In this document: one piece after another, positions 53,501 to 63,322 of the stretch
How positions within the stretch are numbered: position 1 is the first letter of the stretch
Layout of the letters: each line of letters begins with the position of its first letter
Assembly: GCA_963737225.1 (NCBI GenBank)
Contig: CAVTSA010000005.1
Coordinates: 1 to 64,000 of the forward strand
Direction of reading: 5' to 3'
Source: CAVTSA01 sp963737225
GTDB taxonomy: Bacteria; Chloroflexota; Dormibacteria; Dormibacterales; Dormibacteraceae
DNA length: 64,000 nt
The notes under the pieces: generated by a model
Told to the model about the DNA's origin: nothing
Databases searched by the model: none
What the model saw: only the letters and a program-made list of their open reading frames with translations
Position numbers and translations under genes: made by a program

Positions 53501-56299
53501 GTGAGCGGCCCCCGGCAGCTGTTGGAGCGGAAGCGTGAACTCGCGGAGGTCGACGCGTGTATCGCTACCGTGAGCGATGAAAAGGGCTCGTTCTTCGTCC
53601 TGGAGGGTCGTGCAGGGATGGGCAAGAGCGCCTTACTTGCCGAAATCCAGCGGCGGGCCGAGGCGGCGGGATTGTCGATCTGTTCGGCACTCGGGAGCGA
53701 GCTGGAGCGCGAGTTCGCGTTTGGCGTCGTGCGTCAGCTCTTCGAGCCGGCCATTGGCACTTTGAGCAAGGAGCAGCGGGCTCGCGTCATGGATGGCGCT
53801 GCCGCCCTGGCGAACCCGCTGCTCGACATGGGAGGAGCGCAGGCGGCTCCGGACCAGTTTGCCACCCTCCACGGGCTCTACTGGCTCGCTGCCAACCTCG
53901 CTGTTCGGACCCCGCTCTTGCTGGCGGTGGACGACGCCCATTGGGCCGATGTCGCCTCGCTTCGCTGGCTGGCCTACCTCCTCAACCGGCTCGAAGGTCT
54001 CCCCATCCTGGTAGCGATCGGGACCAGGCCTGCGCCGTCCGGCCCCGAAAGCGAGGTGCTGACAACCATCCTGGCCCATCCGCGGGTCCGGATACTTGCG
54101 GTCGGATCGCTGGGGGAGGCGTCCGTGGCCACACTGATTCGAACCACGCTTGGCACCGAGCCCGATCCAATCTTCACGGCGAGTTGCATGCGAGTAACGG
54201 CAGGCAACGCGCTTGGGCTCAGCGAGTTGCTCCGCGAGCTGCGGGCGAGCGGGGTCGAACCGACGAGCGCATCGGCCGTGGGTCTCGACAGGAGGGCCCC
54301 AGACCCGATCGCCCGCCGGGTTCAAAGAGATCTGAGGTTGTTGGGAGAGGAGACCGAGCGACTGGCACGCGCGGTCGCGGTAATTGGAGATGGGACGGAG
54401 TTGCGCCTGACCGCCCGGCTGGCGGATCTGGAGCCGGAGCGTGCGGCGGAGGCGGCCGACGACCTGATCGCAGCGGACATCCTCGCGTCCGAGCGGCCGC
54501 CCCGGTTTGAGCACCCGCTGCTGCGGGCGGCCGTCTACGACCACCTCCCGCAGGGGCGGCGCGAGGCGATGCACCAACGTGCCGCGGATATTCTCCGCTC
54601 ATCGGGAGCGGATCCGGAGGCGGTGGCCGCCCACCTGCTTCGGTGCGATGCGGGGAGCAGCGCCGAGACGATCCAATCGCTCATGGCGGCGGCGCCTCTG
54701 GCCGTGCGTAGGGGAGCCCCCGCGGCTGCTGTCTCGTACCTTCGACGGGCCCTCGCCGAGGATGCGGGTGGGGCGCAGCGGACGGCAGTGCTAGCTGAGC
54801 TCGGTAGGGCCGAGCTGTTTGCTGGGGACCCGATGGCCAGAGGTCATCTGCGGGAGGCCGTGAACGGGACGACTGACCACGCGGCTCGAGCCACCATCTT
54901 GGGTGATCTGGCCACCGCCGTCAGCGTCCAGGGCGACCAGCGTGGCGGCCGGGACCTCTTAGAACAGACCCTGGAAGAGTTTCGGAGCTGCGACGAGGAA
55001 ACCGCCGAAAGATTCGAATGCATCTTGTTCAGTCAGACCTTGCCGAATCCCGACAGCCACTATCGACGACTGCGCGAGTTAGCGCTCGGTGGCAGGCCCA
55101 GCGCTGAACTCGCACGAGTGACGCTCGCGTACCTCCTCTCGTGGCGCGACGGCAGTCGAGACGAGGTCCTGCCCTTGGTCGGAGTTGATTTCGGAAAGAA
55201 TGTGCTCTTCAGTGGAAATGAGTTCGACTTCGGGGCTGTCCATCAGGCAATCTTGACGCTGCTCGGGATTGACGAGCTTGATCACACAGCCGACCTATGC
55301 GACACCGTGATCGAAGAGGGTCCGGCTCACGGCTTCCCCCACATCGCCGCGATGGGCGTACTGGTATTCAAGGCACAGGCCGAGAGGCGTATGGGCCTCC
55401 TCGCCGAGGCCGAGGCTGATGCCGCGGCCGCGCTCGAGTTCACTCAGCAGTACTTTCCCTTCTACGTGCCACTGGCCGGGGCAACTCTCGCCGAAATTCT
55501 TTTCGAGCGGGGGCGGCGTCGCGAGGCATACGAATTAATCGAGGGCGTAAGCCTGATGGTGGATCCCGGCATGGAGGCCGGCCTCCGAGAGATCCGTGGA
55601 CGCCTTCGTTGCGCGCGGGGCTGGCAGCAGCACGGGGTCGACGACCTTCGAACATCTGGCAGGCTGTGCGAAGGCCACAGGCTGCGGAACCCGCTACCCT
55701 GGCCTTGGCGCGCCTCCCTCGCATCGGCTTTGCTCCAGGACTGTCCTGGCGAGGCGCTGAAGTTGGCCCAGGAACACCTCGCAAACGCCCGCCGCTCAGG
55801 CGTTCCGAGCGCGATCAGCAACGCCCTTCGCACGCTCGCTGGGGCGGACGGTCAGAATTCGGTGGACCTCTTACGGGCGTCTGTCACGTCTTTAGGGGGA
55901 TCGCCCGGGCCGCTCTACCTAGCCCGATCTCTGGCGGACTTGGGAAGCACGCTCAGGCGCCGAGGGCATCGGGTTGAGGCCAGAAAACCACTTCGCGAGG
56001 CACTCGAGATCGCTGCGCGCTGCGGGGCGGTACCCCTCATGGAACAGGCACAGGCGGAACTGCTGGCGGCCGGTGCCCGTCCCCGGCACGCTCGTCTTCG
56101 CGGCGTCGAAGCTCTCACCCCAAGCGAGCTTCGAGTCGCTCGACTCGCCGCCGAGGGCCGCTCCAACCGAGAGATCGCGCAGGCCCTGTTCATCAGCACC
56201 AGGACGGTTGCGACCCACCTTGGCAGCAGCTACGGCAAGCTTGGCATCACATCGCGCGAACAGCTCGCCAACGCGCTGGGTCTGTCTACGACCACGTAG
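53501..56299 (+). CDS. LuxR-family ATPase regulator (LAL type), copy 2
   Basis: 932 residues from GTG 53501. Walker A GRAGMGKS at residues 36-43; Walker B LLLAVDDAHWADVASLRWLA near 145; then arginine-finger and helical segments with TPR-like repeats (RLRELALGGRPSAELARVTL). The carboxy-terminal LuxR HTH reads LTPSELRVARLAAEGRSNRE, IAQALFISTRTVATHLGSSY and GKLGITSREQLANAL. It is only distantly similar to copy 1 and intact over 2.8 kb. Its target is unknown; no divergent partner gene. The next gene is 820 bases away. Confidence 0.9.
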   Translation: MSGPRQLLERKRELAEVDACIATVSDEKGSFFVLEGRAGMGKSALLAEIQRRAEAAGLSICSALGSELEREFAFGVVRQLFEPAIGTLSKEQRARVMDGAAALANPLLDMGGAQAAPDQFATLHGLYWLAANLAVRTPLLLAVDDAHWADVASLRWLAYLLNRLEGLPILVAIGTRPAPSGPESEVLTTILAHPRVRILAVGSLGEASVATLIRTTLGTEPDPIFTASCMRVTAGNALGLSELLRELRASGVEPTSASAVGLDRRAPDPIARRVQRDLRLLGEETERLARAVAVIGDGTELRLTARLADLEPERAAEAADDLIAADILASERPPRFEHPLLRAAVYDHLPQGRREAMHQRAADILRSSGADPEAVAAHLLRCDAGSSAETIQSLMAAAPLAVRRGAPAAAVSYLRRALAEDAGGAQRTAVLAELGRAELFAGDPMARGHLREAVNGTTDHAARATILGDLATAVSVQGDQRGGRDLLEQTLEEFRSCDEETAERFECILFSQTLPNPDSHYRRLRELALGGRPSAELARVTLAYLLSWRDGSRDEVLPLVGVDFGKNVLFSGNEFDFGAVHQAILTLLGIDELDHTADLCDTVIEEGPAHGFPHIAAMGVLVFKAQAERRMGLLAEAEADAAAALEFTQQYFPFYVPLAGATLAEILFERGRRREAYELIEGVSLMVDPGMEAGLREIRGRLRCARGWQQHGVDDLRTSGRLCEGHRLRNPLPWPWRASLASALLQDCPGEALKLAQEHLANARRSGVPSAISNALRTLAGADGQNSVDLLRASVTSLGGSPGPLYLARSLADLGSTLRRRGHRVEARKPLREALEIAARCGAVPLMEQAQAELLAAGARPRHARLRGVEALTPSELRVARLAAEGRSNREIAQALFISTRTVATHLGSSYGKLGITSREQLANALGLSTTT

Positions 56300-57118
56300 A
56301 TGCGGCATTTCCACTGAAGTCCGCCTGAGATCGGCTGGTTGGTACGTCGGACGCGCAGAACCGTCATCGTCGTCGCAGTAACGTGGGCGTTGCCGTCAGC
56401 TCTGCGGAATCGCGGGCGTCCGGCTCTGGATGGGCGTGGTGGATCGGTTCGCGGACCAAAGGCTTAAAAGGGTCTGGCAGGGCCAATTCGGGGGGGGGTC
56501 AAACCGAGGTTCCTCAGTTCAATGCGTCCCAGTCGGTGCCGTTCGGTCCCGCCCTAGTTGCTGTACTCGTTGCAGTACTACAAGGTCGACGTCGCGACCT
56601 TGGAGCGCTCGCTCGGCAAGCTGTGTACGGGTTCGCGGCGCAATGGAAACGGGCGGTGAGAACTTAGGGATTCCGATCCGGCGCCAGTGGACTCGAACGG
56701 CAGTTCGTCTTACCGCTTGCGGCCACGGGATCAAGCTCTGGACTTGACGATCGCCGCGGACGAGAGCACTTTTGAAGCAGGCCCGGGCTGCTGAGGCTGC
56801 CGCTACTACCCCATGGCCTCCGACGCGACCCGGGCCGCACGTGGCAGTTTGACGCGCTGGAGGGCGAGACGCAAGCCTCGAACGGCCGTCACTGTAGGTA
56901 CTCGGGTAAAGCGGAAGCGGTCGGGCGACCGAGACAATGAGTCGATCACCGATCGTATGACGGTGGTCGGGACGCTAAACGGGCAGCGGTCTAACACGAT
57001 GGTTCGCGTTCATCCTCGATTCATCGGGAGGCCGTAGCGTCCGCTCACGCAGCCGCTTCGCCTGAAACCAGCCCGCCGGGTGGGCGGTACGATATTTGGC
57101 GGCCGAAAGGAGATCCCG
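56300..57118. other. Long gene-free region
   Basis: About 820 bases with no supported gene. Short frames at 56383-56747 and 56813-57037 have no family features. The last 20 bases hold the AAAGGAG ribosome-binding site of the ABC permease. Confidence 0.4.
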
Positions 57119-58597
57119 GTGTTATTCACCTACCTCACCCGAGAGCTTCGACGCAGGTATCGCCAGACTCTCGTGATCTCCATCGGCTTTGCCCTCGGGA
57201 TCGGTCTGGTGATCACCGTAACCGCCGCCTCCGCCGGCGTCAGCCAGGCTCAGAGCCAGGTGCTGCACGCGCTCTACGGGGTCGGCACCGACATCACCGT
57301 GAGCAAGACCGCCAGCGCCGGCACCGGTGGCCCATCCCGGTTCGGTTTCCAGGCTCCGAACGCGGGACAGGCGGGACAGGCCTTCAGCCGTAACGTGCTG
57401 ACGACCGGGGGCCAGGGGACGCTCGATGCCTCCACCACGGATTCAATCGCAAAGCTGGACCACGTCGCAGCCGTCTCCAGCTCACTGCAGCTGACCGACC
57501 TGAACATCCAGGGTCACTTCTCCTCCACCGGCTCGGCGGGCGGAGGGCGCGGCGGCTCCGGGGGAGGTGCCGGTGGTGTGGGCAGCTCGGGTGTGGCGGC
57601 CAGCCCGCCTCCGGTGAGCGTCAACACCACGTCCATCGATGGCGTCTCGGTCGACGCCTCGGCCCTGGGGCCGATCACGTCCACCGAGCTGACCAGCGGG
57701 CGCTTCTTCACCCCGGCCGAGGCGACCACAGACGATGCCATCGTCACCACCTCCTATGCCAAGCAGCAGAGCCTCTCCCTCGGCTCGACGGTGACGGTCG
57801 CCGGCACCGCGATGAAGGTCGTGGGGCTCGTCAACGCCCCCGCCGGCAGCGACGTGGAGGTCTACATCCCGCTCGGGGTCGCTCAGAACCTGGCCGGCAT
57901 GTCGGGCCAGGTGACCCAGATCTACGTTCAGGCCGCCAGCGCCGGCGACATCTCGACGGTCCAGTCCGAGATCAACAAGACCGTCTCTGGCGCAACCGTC
58001 ACCACCTCGAGCGAGCTTGCGAACGAGATCACCGGATCGCTCTCCACCGCGTCCACCATCATCACCAAGCTCGGGCTCTGGCTGGCGGTGGCGGTGCTGA
58101 TCGCGGCCTTCGGCATCGCCATCCTGCTCACGATGTCCGCGGTCACCCGCCGGGTGCGTGAATTCGGGACGCTCAAGGCGCTGGGCTGGCCGGTCCGCCG
58201 CGTCGTCGCGCAGGTGATGTCTGAGTCGCTGGTGCAGGGTGTCCTCGGCGGGATCTTGGGCATCGCCCTCGGATTCGTCGGGGCGGCGCTCGTCACCCAC
58301 TTCGCCCCCGCGCTCGACGCCGTCCCCGCCACGACCTCGGCGAGCACCACGCCGAGGGCGGGAGCCGGCGGACGTGGCTTTGGCGGGCGTGGGTTTGGCG
58401 GTGGCGGCGCCGGCCGCGGCGGCGCGGGTCTGCTCGCCTCACACACGATCCCCATCCACCTCACCGCCCAGGTGCAGACCGAAGCGCTGATCCTTGCCGT
58501 CTGCCTGGCCATCGCCGGTGGCCTCATCGCAGGCGCGTTCGGCGGCTGGCGCGCGGCCAGCCTGCGACCTGCCGAGGCGCTGAGGAGGGTCGAGTGA
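57119..58597 (+). CDS. ABC transporter permease, MacB/FtsX type
   Basis: 492 residues from GTG 57119, which has AAAGGAG 8 bases upstream. The first helix (TLVISIGFALGIGLVITVTA) is followed by a large extracytoplasmic MacB_PCD-like domain with Gly/Ser-rich loops (residues about 140-165), and three FtsX helices (LWLAVAVLIAAFGIAILLTM, LVQGVLGGILGIALGFVGAA, ALILAVCLAIAGGLIAGAFG). The cytoplasmic loop REFGTLKALGWPVRRVVAQV is the FtsX E-x-G-x-L-K-A-L-G signature. A second Gly-rich run (RGFGGRGFGGGG) precedes the last helices. It partners the ATPase that overlaps it by 4 bases. Such pairs act in lipoprotein, peptide or drug efflux. Confidence 0.88.
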   Translation: MLFTYLTRELRRRYRQTLVISIGFALGIGLVITVTAASAGVSQAQSQVLHALYGVGTDITVSKTASAGTGGPSRFGFQAPNAGQAGQAFSRNVLTTGGQGTLDASTTDSIAKLDHVAAVSSSLQLTDLNIQGHFSSTGSAGGGRGGSGGGAGGVGSSGVAASPPPVSVNTTSIDGVSVDASALGPITSTELTSGRFFTPAEATTDDAIVTTSYAKQQSLSLGSTVTVAGTAMKVVGLVNAPAGSDVEVYIPLGVAQNLAGMSGQVTQIYVQAASAGDISTVQSEINKTVSGATVTTSSELANEITGSLSTASTIITKLGLWLAVAVLIAAFGIAILLTMSAVTRRVREFGTLKALGWPVRRVVAQVMSESLVQGVLGGILGIALGFVGAALVTHFAPALDAVPATTSASTTPRAGAGGRGFGGRGFGGGGAGRGGAGLLASHTIPIHLTAQVQTEALILAVCLAIAGGLIAGAFGGWRAASLRPAEALRRVE

Positions 58598-59430
58598 CCA
58601 AAGTCAAACCGGAGTCCGCCCGGGCGGCCCAGGCACCCATGTACCGGCTCAGCGGCGTCGGCAAGCGGTTCAACAAGAAGGTCACAGCGCTCCAGGAGGT
58701 CGACCTCGCGCTCGAGGACGGCGATTTCCTGGCCGTGCAAGGGGCCACCGGAGGCGGCAAGACGACCCTGTTGCAGCTGCTCGGGGCGCTCGACCGGCCG
58801 ACCTCGGGCACCCTGACGTTCGAAGGCAGGAACCTTGGCCGCCTGCGCGAGGGTCAGCTGACCAAGCTGCGGGCACGCGCGTTCGGGTTCATCTTTCAGA
58901 CCTTCAACCTGATCCCGACACTGACCGCGCTCCAGAACGTCGAGACGGCGCTGGTGCCTCTGCGCGTGAAGGGCTCCGAACGCCGTTCGCGGGCCGCTCA
59001 GGCGCTGGCCGGAGTGGGGCTCCAAGACCGCCTCCACCATCTTCCGTCGGAGCTTTCGGGGGGCCAGCAGCAGCGGGTGGCAATCGCGCGGGCGCTGGTC
59101 AAGGAGCCGCGGGTGATTCTCGCCGACGAGCCCACCGGAAACCTCGACGAAGAGACCCGGGACGACATCATCGGCCTCCTGGAGGACCTCTGGCGGCGAG
59201 GCGGTCTGACGCTGATCCTGGTCAGCCACGACAGCTGGGTCGCGCGTCGGGCACCCCGCATCGCGTGGATCAGCCACGGCAAGCTGACGATGCGGAAGGA
59301 GATGCCTAGGCCTGCGACCGACGGGCGCGAGCCCCAGCCGCCCCGCTTCCAGGACGACGAGGGCCGTGCGGGCGACCCGAATGCGGCTTATTATCCCGCC
59401 CCGAGCGGGAATGGGCGGCCCAGCGCCTGA
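58594..59430 (+). CDS. ABC transporter ATP-binding protein, MacB/LolD type
   Basis: 278 residues from GTG 58594 (GTGA overlap). Walker A VQGATGGGKTTLLQLLGALD; Q-loop IFQTFNLIPTLTALQNVE; signature LSGGQQQRVAIARAL; Walker B VILADEPTGNLDE; H-loop VSHDS. The S-x-L-S-G-G-Q-Q-Q-R and D-R-P-T-S-G features are those of the LolD/MacB subfamily. The carboxy tail of about 45 residues is Pro/Arg-rich and unique. Intact. Confidence 0.93.
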   Translation: MTKVKPESARAAQAPMYRLSGVGKRFNKKVTALQEVDLALEDGDFLAVQGATGGGKTTLLQLLGALDRPTSGTLTFEGRNLGRLREGQLTKLRARAFGFIFQTFNLIPTLTALQNVETALVPLRVKGSERRSRAAQALAGVGLQDRLHHLPSELSGGQQQRVAIARALVKEPRVILADEPTGNLDEETRDDIIGLLEDLWRRGGLTLILVSHDSWVARRAPRIAWISHGKLTMRKEMPRPATDGREPQPPRFQDDEGRAGDPNAAYYPAPSGNGRPSA

Positions 59431-59741
59431 GCGAAACCTTTCTACATCCGCTCCAAGCGATCGCAGATCCGCGGAGGTGATGCTCGCCGACGCCCCGCGC
59501 GACGTTTAGCATGTAGACACGGAAAGCACCGCGTGGCATCAGGCCTTGGTGCGTTCGGGCGGGTGGCCGAGAAGGTCTAGGGTCGATGTGCCCCCGCTAG
59601 CGCCCCCGACTCGCTGCCGCCCTCTGGACGGAAGGGCTGCGTGGGTGGGCGCTGGTCCTGGGCAACGACTTTCATCTCTTGGCCCAGGTCGCTCCAGGCT
59701 GCCGTCCGTGCTGGGTCCCGGCCCGCACGGCGGGCGGTAAC
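59431..59741. other. Intergenic region
   Basis: 311 bases between the ABC ATPase stop and the mannosyltransferase start. No supported gene and no clear terminator hairpin. Confidence 0.4.
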
Positions 59742-60212
59742 GTGACCAATCGCATCTCAATCCACGGGAGGTCCAATCGAAAGGACCAAACCGCGGACAA
59801 CCTTGCGGGGCGAGGACCATGCAGTGCCCTCCGGTCCGCGGTCCTGACCGGAGGCACCGTGTGGCTACTGGTGCGAATCGGGGCGGTCCTGTTCACGGTG
59901 TTCTGGTGGATGACGGTCTTTCCTCTCACCGGGAAGCAGATCGCGCCCGGAATGCGAGCCCACCTGTCGGCGTACTTGCACAGCTGGACGAACTGGGACG
60001 GGGGCTGGTATCTCGCCATCGCGGAAAACGGCTACACCCGGACGTCTGCGGCCTTCGATCCGCTGTTTCCCATCCTGATCCGCGCTCTCGGAACCCTGCT
60101 TCACGCGGTGGTCGACCCGCACTTCCCCATCTTCTCTCCGTTCGTCTGGAGCGCGTCCTCCCTGTTGGTCGCCAACGCCTGTGCACTGCTGGCTCTGATC
60201 AGCATCGTGTAC

Positions 60213-61286
60213 CTAGTGCACCGTCTGGTTGAAAGGTTGACGGTGCATTCCGGCGAGGATTTGCTCCGCTGATTTCACCCACACGAAGGGCTTCTTGTTC
60301 GCGTTCCAGTGATCGAGGAAGAGCTGGATCGCCTCGATCAGAGCCTTGACGCTGGTGAAGACACCGCGCCTGATCGCCTTGCGACTCAGGATCGAGAACC
60401 AGGTCTCGACCTGGTTCAGCCAGCTGGAACCGGTCGGCACAAAGTGCAGGTGAACACGACCGTGCGCGGTCAACCAGGCCTCCACCTCCGGCGTCAAGTG
60501 TGAGGAGACGTTGTCCACGATCAGATGCAGCTCCCGCCCGGGGTAGACCTTCGTCAGCAGACGCAGGAAGGCCAGGAACTCTTCATGGCGGTGACGTGGG
60601 TAACAGGCGCCGGTCACTTCCCCGCTCGCCACCTCCAAGGCCGCGAACAAGCTGGTGATGCCATGCCGCTTGTAGTCGTGCGTTCGACGCTCGACCTGGT
60701 GCGGCCTCATGGGCAGTAGTGGCTGCGTACGATCCAGCGCCTGGATCTGCGTCTTCTCGTCCATGCAAAGCACGAGGGCGTTCTCAGGAGGGTTCATGTA
60801 GAGCCCGACCACATCGGTGACCTTCTCCTCCAGGTGCGGATCCCGTGAGTACTTGAAGGTGCGGGTGCGATGTGGTTGCAAGCCCATGTCGCGCCAGATC
60901 TCATGGATGGTCCCGTGGCTCACCCCCAGGTGGCTGGCAAGGGTTCTGGTGCTCCAGTGAGTGATGCCGGCAGGTGGTTCGCGCAGCGTCGTCGCCACCA
61001 CCTTCTCCACGAAGTCCTGGCCATAGCTGACTCGCCGGCCTCGCCCGGGGGCATCCTCGAGGCCATCCACACCGGCCACCGCGAAACGTGATCGCCACTT
61101 CAGCACCGAGGGTTTTGAGGTCCCGGTCGCGTCCGCAATCACCTGGTTGGCAACACCGTCCGCGGCGAGCAGGATGACGCGGGCCCGTACCACCTGGCGA
61201 TGAGGGAGGGTCTGGCTCCCAGCCCAGGCTTCCAGGACCACGCGCTGTTCGGGGGTGAGATCCAGAGCAGGGGCCGCGCCGGACAT
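60213..61286 (-). CDS. IS630-family transposase
   Basis: 357 residues, intact. An amino-terminal HTH_33/Homeodomain-like pair (LPHRQVVRARVILLAADGVA, TGTSKPSVLKWRSRFAVAGV, DAPGRGRRVSYGQDF) precedes the DDE domain: ALVLCMDEKTQIQALDRTQP (D1), GRELHLIVDNVSSHLTPEVE (D2) and HFVPTGSSWLNQVETWFSIL (E). The last codon, TAG, is made of the TA target duplication and the next host base (60213-60215); the element itself supplies no stop. Length and motifs are those of the IS630 DDE group. Confidence 0.92.
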   Translation of the reverse strand: MSGAAPALDLTPEQRVVLEAWAGSQTLPHRQVVRARVILLAADGVANQVIADATGTSKPSVLKWRSRFAVAGVDGLEDAPGRGRRVSYGQDFVEKVVATTLREPPAGITHWSTRTLASHLGVSHGTIHEIWRDMGLQPHRTRTFKYSRDPHLEEKVTDVVGLYMNPPENALVLCMDEKTQIQALDRTQPLLPMRPHQVERRTHDYKRHGITSLFAALEVASGEVTGACYPRHRHEEFLAFLRLLTKVYPGRELHLIVDNVSSHLTPEVEAWLTAHGRVHLHFVPTGSSWLNQVETWFSILSRKAIRRGVFTSVKALIEAIQLFLDHWNANKKPFVWVKSAEQILAGMHRQPFNQTVH

Positions 61287-61342
61287 GCCGATATCATCCC
61301 ACGGCCGCGAATCACCGTCAACTTATTTGGTGGACGCTACAC
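60216..61342 (-). mobile_element. IS630-family insertion sequence, complete
   Basis: Bounded by the TA target duplication of this family (TA at 60214-60215 and 61343-61344). The ends are imperfect inverted repeats: GTGCACCGTC...GTTGACGGTG at the left, and GTGTAGCGTC...GTTGACGGTG as the complement of the right. Size 1127 bases with one transposase on the minus strand. Deleting it together with one TA restores the mannosyltransferase reading frame. Confidence 0.9.
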
Positions 61343-62167
61343 TAGTGCGCCAGGAGGGCGGCGACCAGACTGAGGTGGTTGCGGCCCTCGGGGCTCTGGT
61401 CGCGTTTCCCCTCGCGTTCTTCATGGTCGCCGGTTACACGGAGTCGCTGATGGTGGCGCTCACGGCGCTGACGCTCCTCTTCGCGCGCCGCCGCAACTGG
61501 TGGGGCGCCGCTGCGGCTGCGTACCTGGGCGCGCTGACCCATGATCTCGGGATTCTGCTCGCCGTGCCGATTCTCTGGGAGTTCGGTGCCTCTAACGGAT
61601 GGTGGGAGGCACTCGTCCGGAGGGAGATCGTGAGAGTCCCGCGGGCCCCGGGAACTGGCCGCGGGCACGATTGCCGTCTTGGCCGCTCCACTCGGTACAG
61701 CGACTTATTTTTCTTACCTCTGGAGCCGTTTCGGAACACCGCTGGCCCGGCTGGATGCCGCACGCACTTGGGGGCGCCATCCGGAAGCTCCTTGGACAAC
61801 CGTACTGCTCGTCACACACGCGCTGGCTGGCCGCTACGGGTCGTATTGGCGGGCTGTGACTGCGCTCGATGTTGGCCTGTTCCTTCTCGTTGTGGTCGTG
61901 CTCGCCCTCTCCCTGCGCCGGATTCCGGTCTCGTTCACGCTGTACGGCTTCGCATCGCTCGCCCTGATCGCAGTGCTGGTCCGGCCGCACTTCGCCGATC
62001 CGCTGGAGGCCACCGGGCGCTTGCTGCTCGGCGTCGTTCCGGTCTTCCTGGGCTTCGCTCGCCTGACGCGCCGCCAACCCGGCCTCCAGGTGGGCTGCCT
62101 GGTGGCTGGCGCTCTCCTGCAGGGCGCGGTCCTCTCCGTGTGGATGGCCGGTGGCTTGATCGACTAG

Positions 62168-62360
62168 TGTGTCGAGATGACTTGCCGATCCTGCACTGCA
62201 AGGTCCTTATGCCCCGCGCCGCTACCTCTCTCCAGCAGCTCGTGGACGATACTCCTGCGTGAGAGCCAGCTGTCAGGGGATGGCCAAGCCGGTCCCGTGG
62301 ACACTGCGGTTCGGATGAATCGTCTTGGGGTGCACATCGAGCCGTGGCGGGACAATCGCT
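62168..62360. other. Convergent intergenic region
   Basis: 193 bases between convergent stops; no clear terminator hairpin. Confidence 0.3.
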
Positions 62361-63322
62361 TCAGCCCCCGAGGAACGTGGTGACCCCTTGTGCCAATCCC
62401 GCCGCGATTGCTTGCTGTCCCGCGACGGACGCCGCCACCGCGGCTTCGTCGGGGTTGGTCAGGAAGAGGGGTTCGACTATCGTCCCTGGCATGTCGCTCG
62501 CGACGCTCACCACGCCCGGTGATATGGGGCCCAACTCGATGAGGTGCCCGTAGGCTGCCTCCGCTGGCGTCAAGGCGGGAGCGTCGTCCTGGGTATCGCT
62601 CTCCACTCCCCGGTCTGGAATGTCAAACGCGTGGCTCGTGTACTGTCCCATGATCCCCGACTCCACGTCTTGCGCCAGCTGAAGGCTGTTCTGCGCGAAG
62701 GGTCGATCGGGGTCATAGAAGGACGTCCCACCGACAGCGGTGGGATCGGTGAATCCATTCGCGAAGATCGCGACGAGGGCCTGCGCGTCGGCCGAGTTGG
62801 CGCGAGCACTGCGAGCCTCGATGTCGAGTCTGTCCCCAGCGGCCGTGAGAGTACCGTCCGGGTTCAGGTCCTCTGGAGGCTCCTAGGCAACCGGCTATCC
62901 TCAGTCCTCGACACCACAACCGTGAAGCCCTCCGCACGCAGCAGCTGCGCAAGGATGAGCTCCACCGCCAGCGTGACATTCTTTTCGTACACGACGGTGC
63001 CATCAGGTGCCGTGCCCTGCGTGCCGGGATCGACGCCCCCGTGGCCCGCGTCAATGAAGACGACCTGATGACGGTTGCCTGAGGTCGGCGGCTCTTCGAT
63101 GCAGGCATCGGGACTCAGAGAGACGCCAAGGCCGGAGGAGGCGATGCTCACCTGGAAGGGTTGCAGAATCGGGGTGGCAGTCGGAGCCGGGGTGGGAGAT
63201 GCGACGCGATGCCTGGGGTGGACACGTGCTGCCTCCCCAGCCCGAGCTGAAGCGGTCCCACTACATGCCGTAAGCAACAGCCCAGCCAGGACGAAGCAGC
63301 ATAGTCCGCGGTGGGATCCCAT
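62361..63322 (-). CDS. Secreted N-acetylmuramoyl-L-alanine amidase-like lipoprotein (one frameshift, zinc His missing)
   Basis: From ATG 63322 (AGGAGG 6 bases upstream) comes a lipoprotein signal: CCFVLAGLLLTACSGTASA with L-L-T-A-C, Cys at about residue 20. A Pro/Thr linker is followed by an Amidase_3 domain: VVFIDAGHGGVDPGTQGT (first zinc His), YEKNVTLAVELILAQLL (Glu ligand). After a frameshift near 62890 come SADAQALVAIFANGFTDPTA, YDPDRPFAQNSLQLAQDVES and GTIVEPLFLTNPDEAAVAAS (catalytic Glu). The second zinc His, normally in S-I-H-x-N, is replaced by Phe (A-I-F-A-N), so hydrolysis of the amide bond is doubtful. Joined length is about 320. Placed outside the cell membrane. Confidence 0.78.

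Larger units (their letters stand above)
59742..62167 (+). pseudogene. PIG-V-like mannosyltransferase, interrupted by IS630 element, plus one frameshift
   Basis: From GTG 59742 a polytopic GT-C protein begins: TVWLLVRIGAVLFTVFWWMT, then the loop SWTNWDGGWYLAIAENGY (W-D-x-G-W-Y of PIG-V/GT-C enzymes), FDPLFPILIRALGTLLHAVV and a helix ending ISIVYL at 60215. There the IS630 element is inserted. Beyond 61342 the frame resumes exactly (VRQEGGDQTEVVAALGALVA, AFFMVAGYTESLMVALTALT) until a one-base slip near 61640, then continues with ATYFSYLWSRFGTPLARLDA to a stop at 62167. Removal of the insertion plus one TA and of the indel would give about 430 residues. A polyprenyl-phosphate-mannose-using enzyme, now split. 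Confidence 0.78.
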
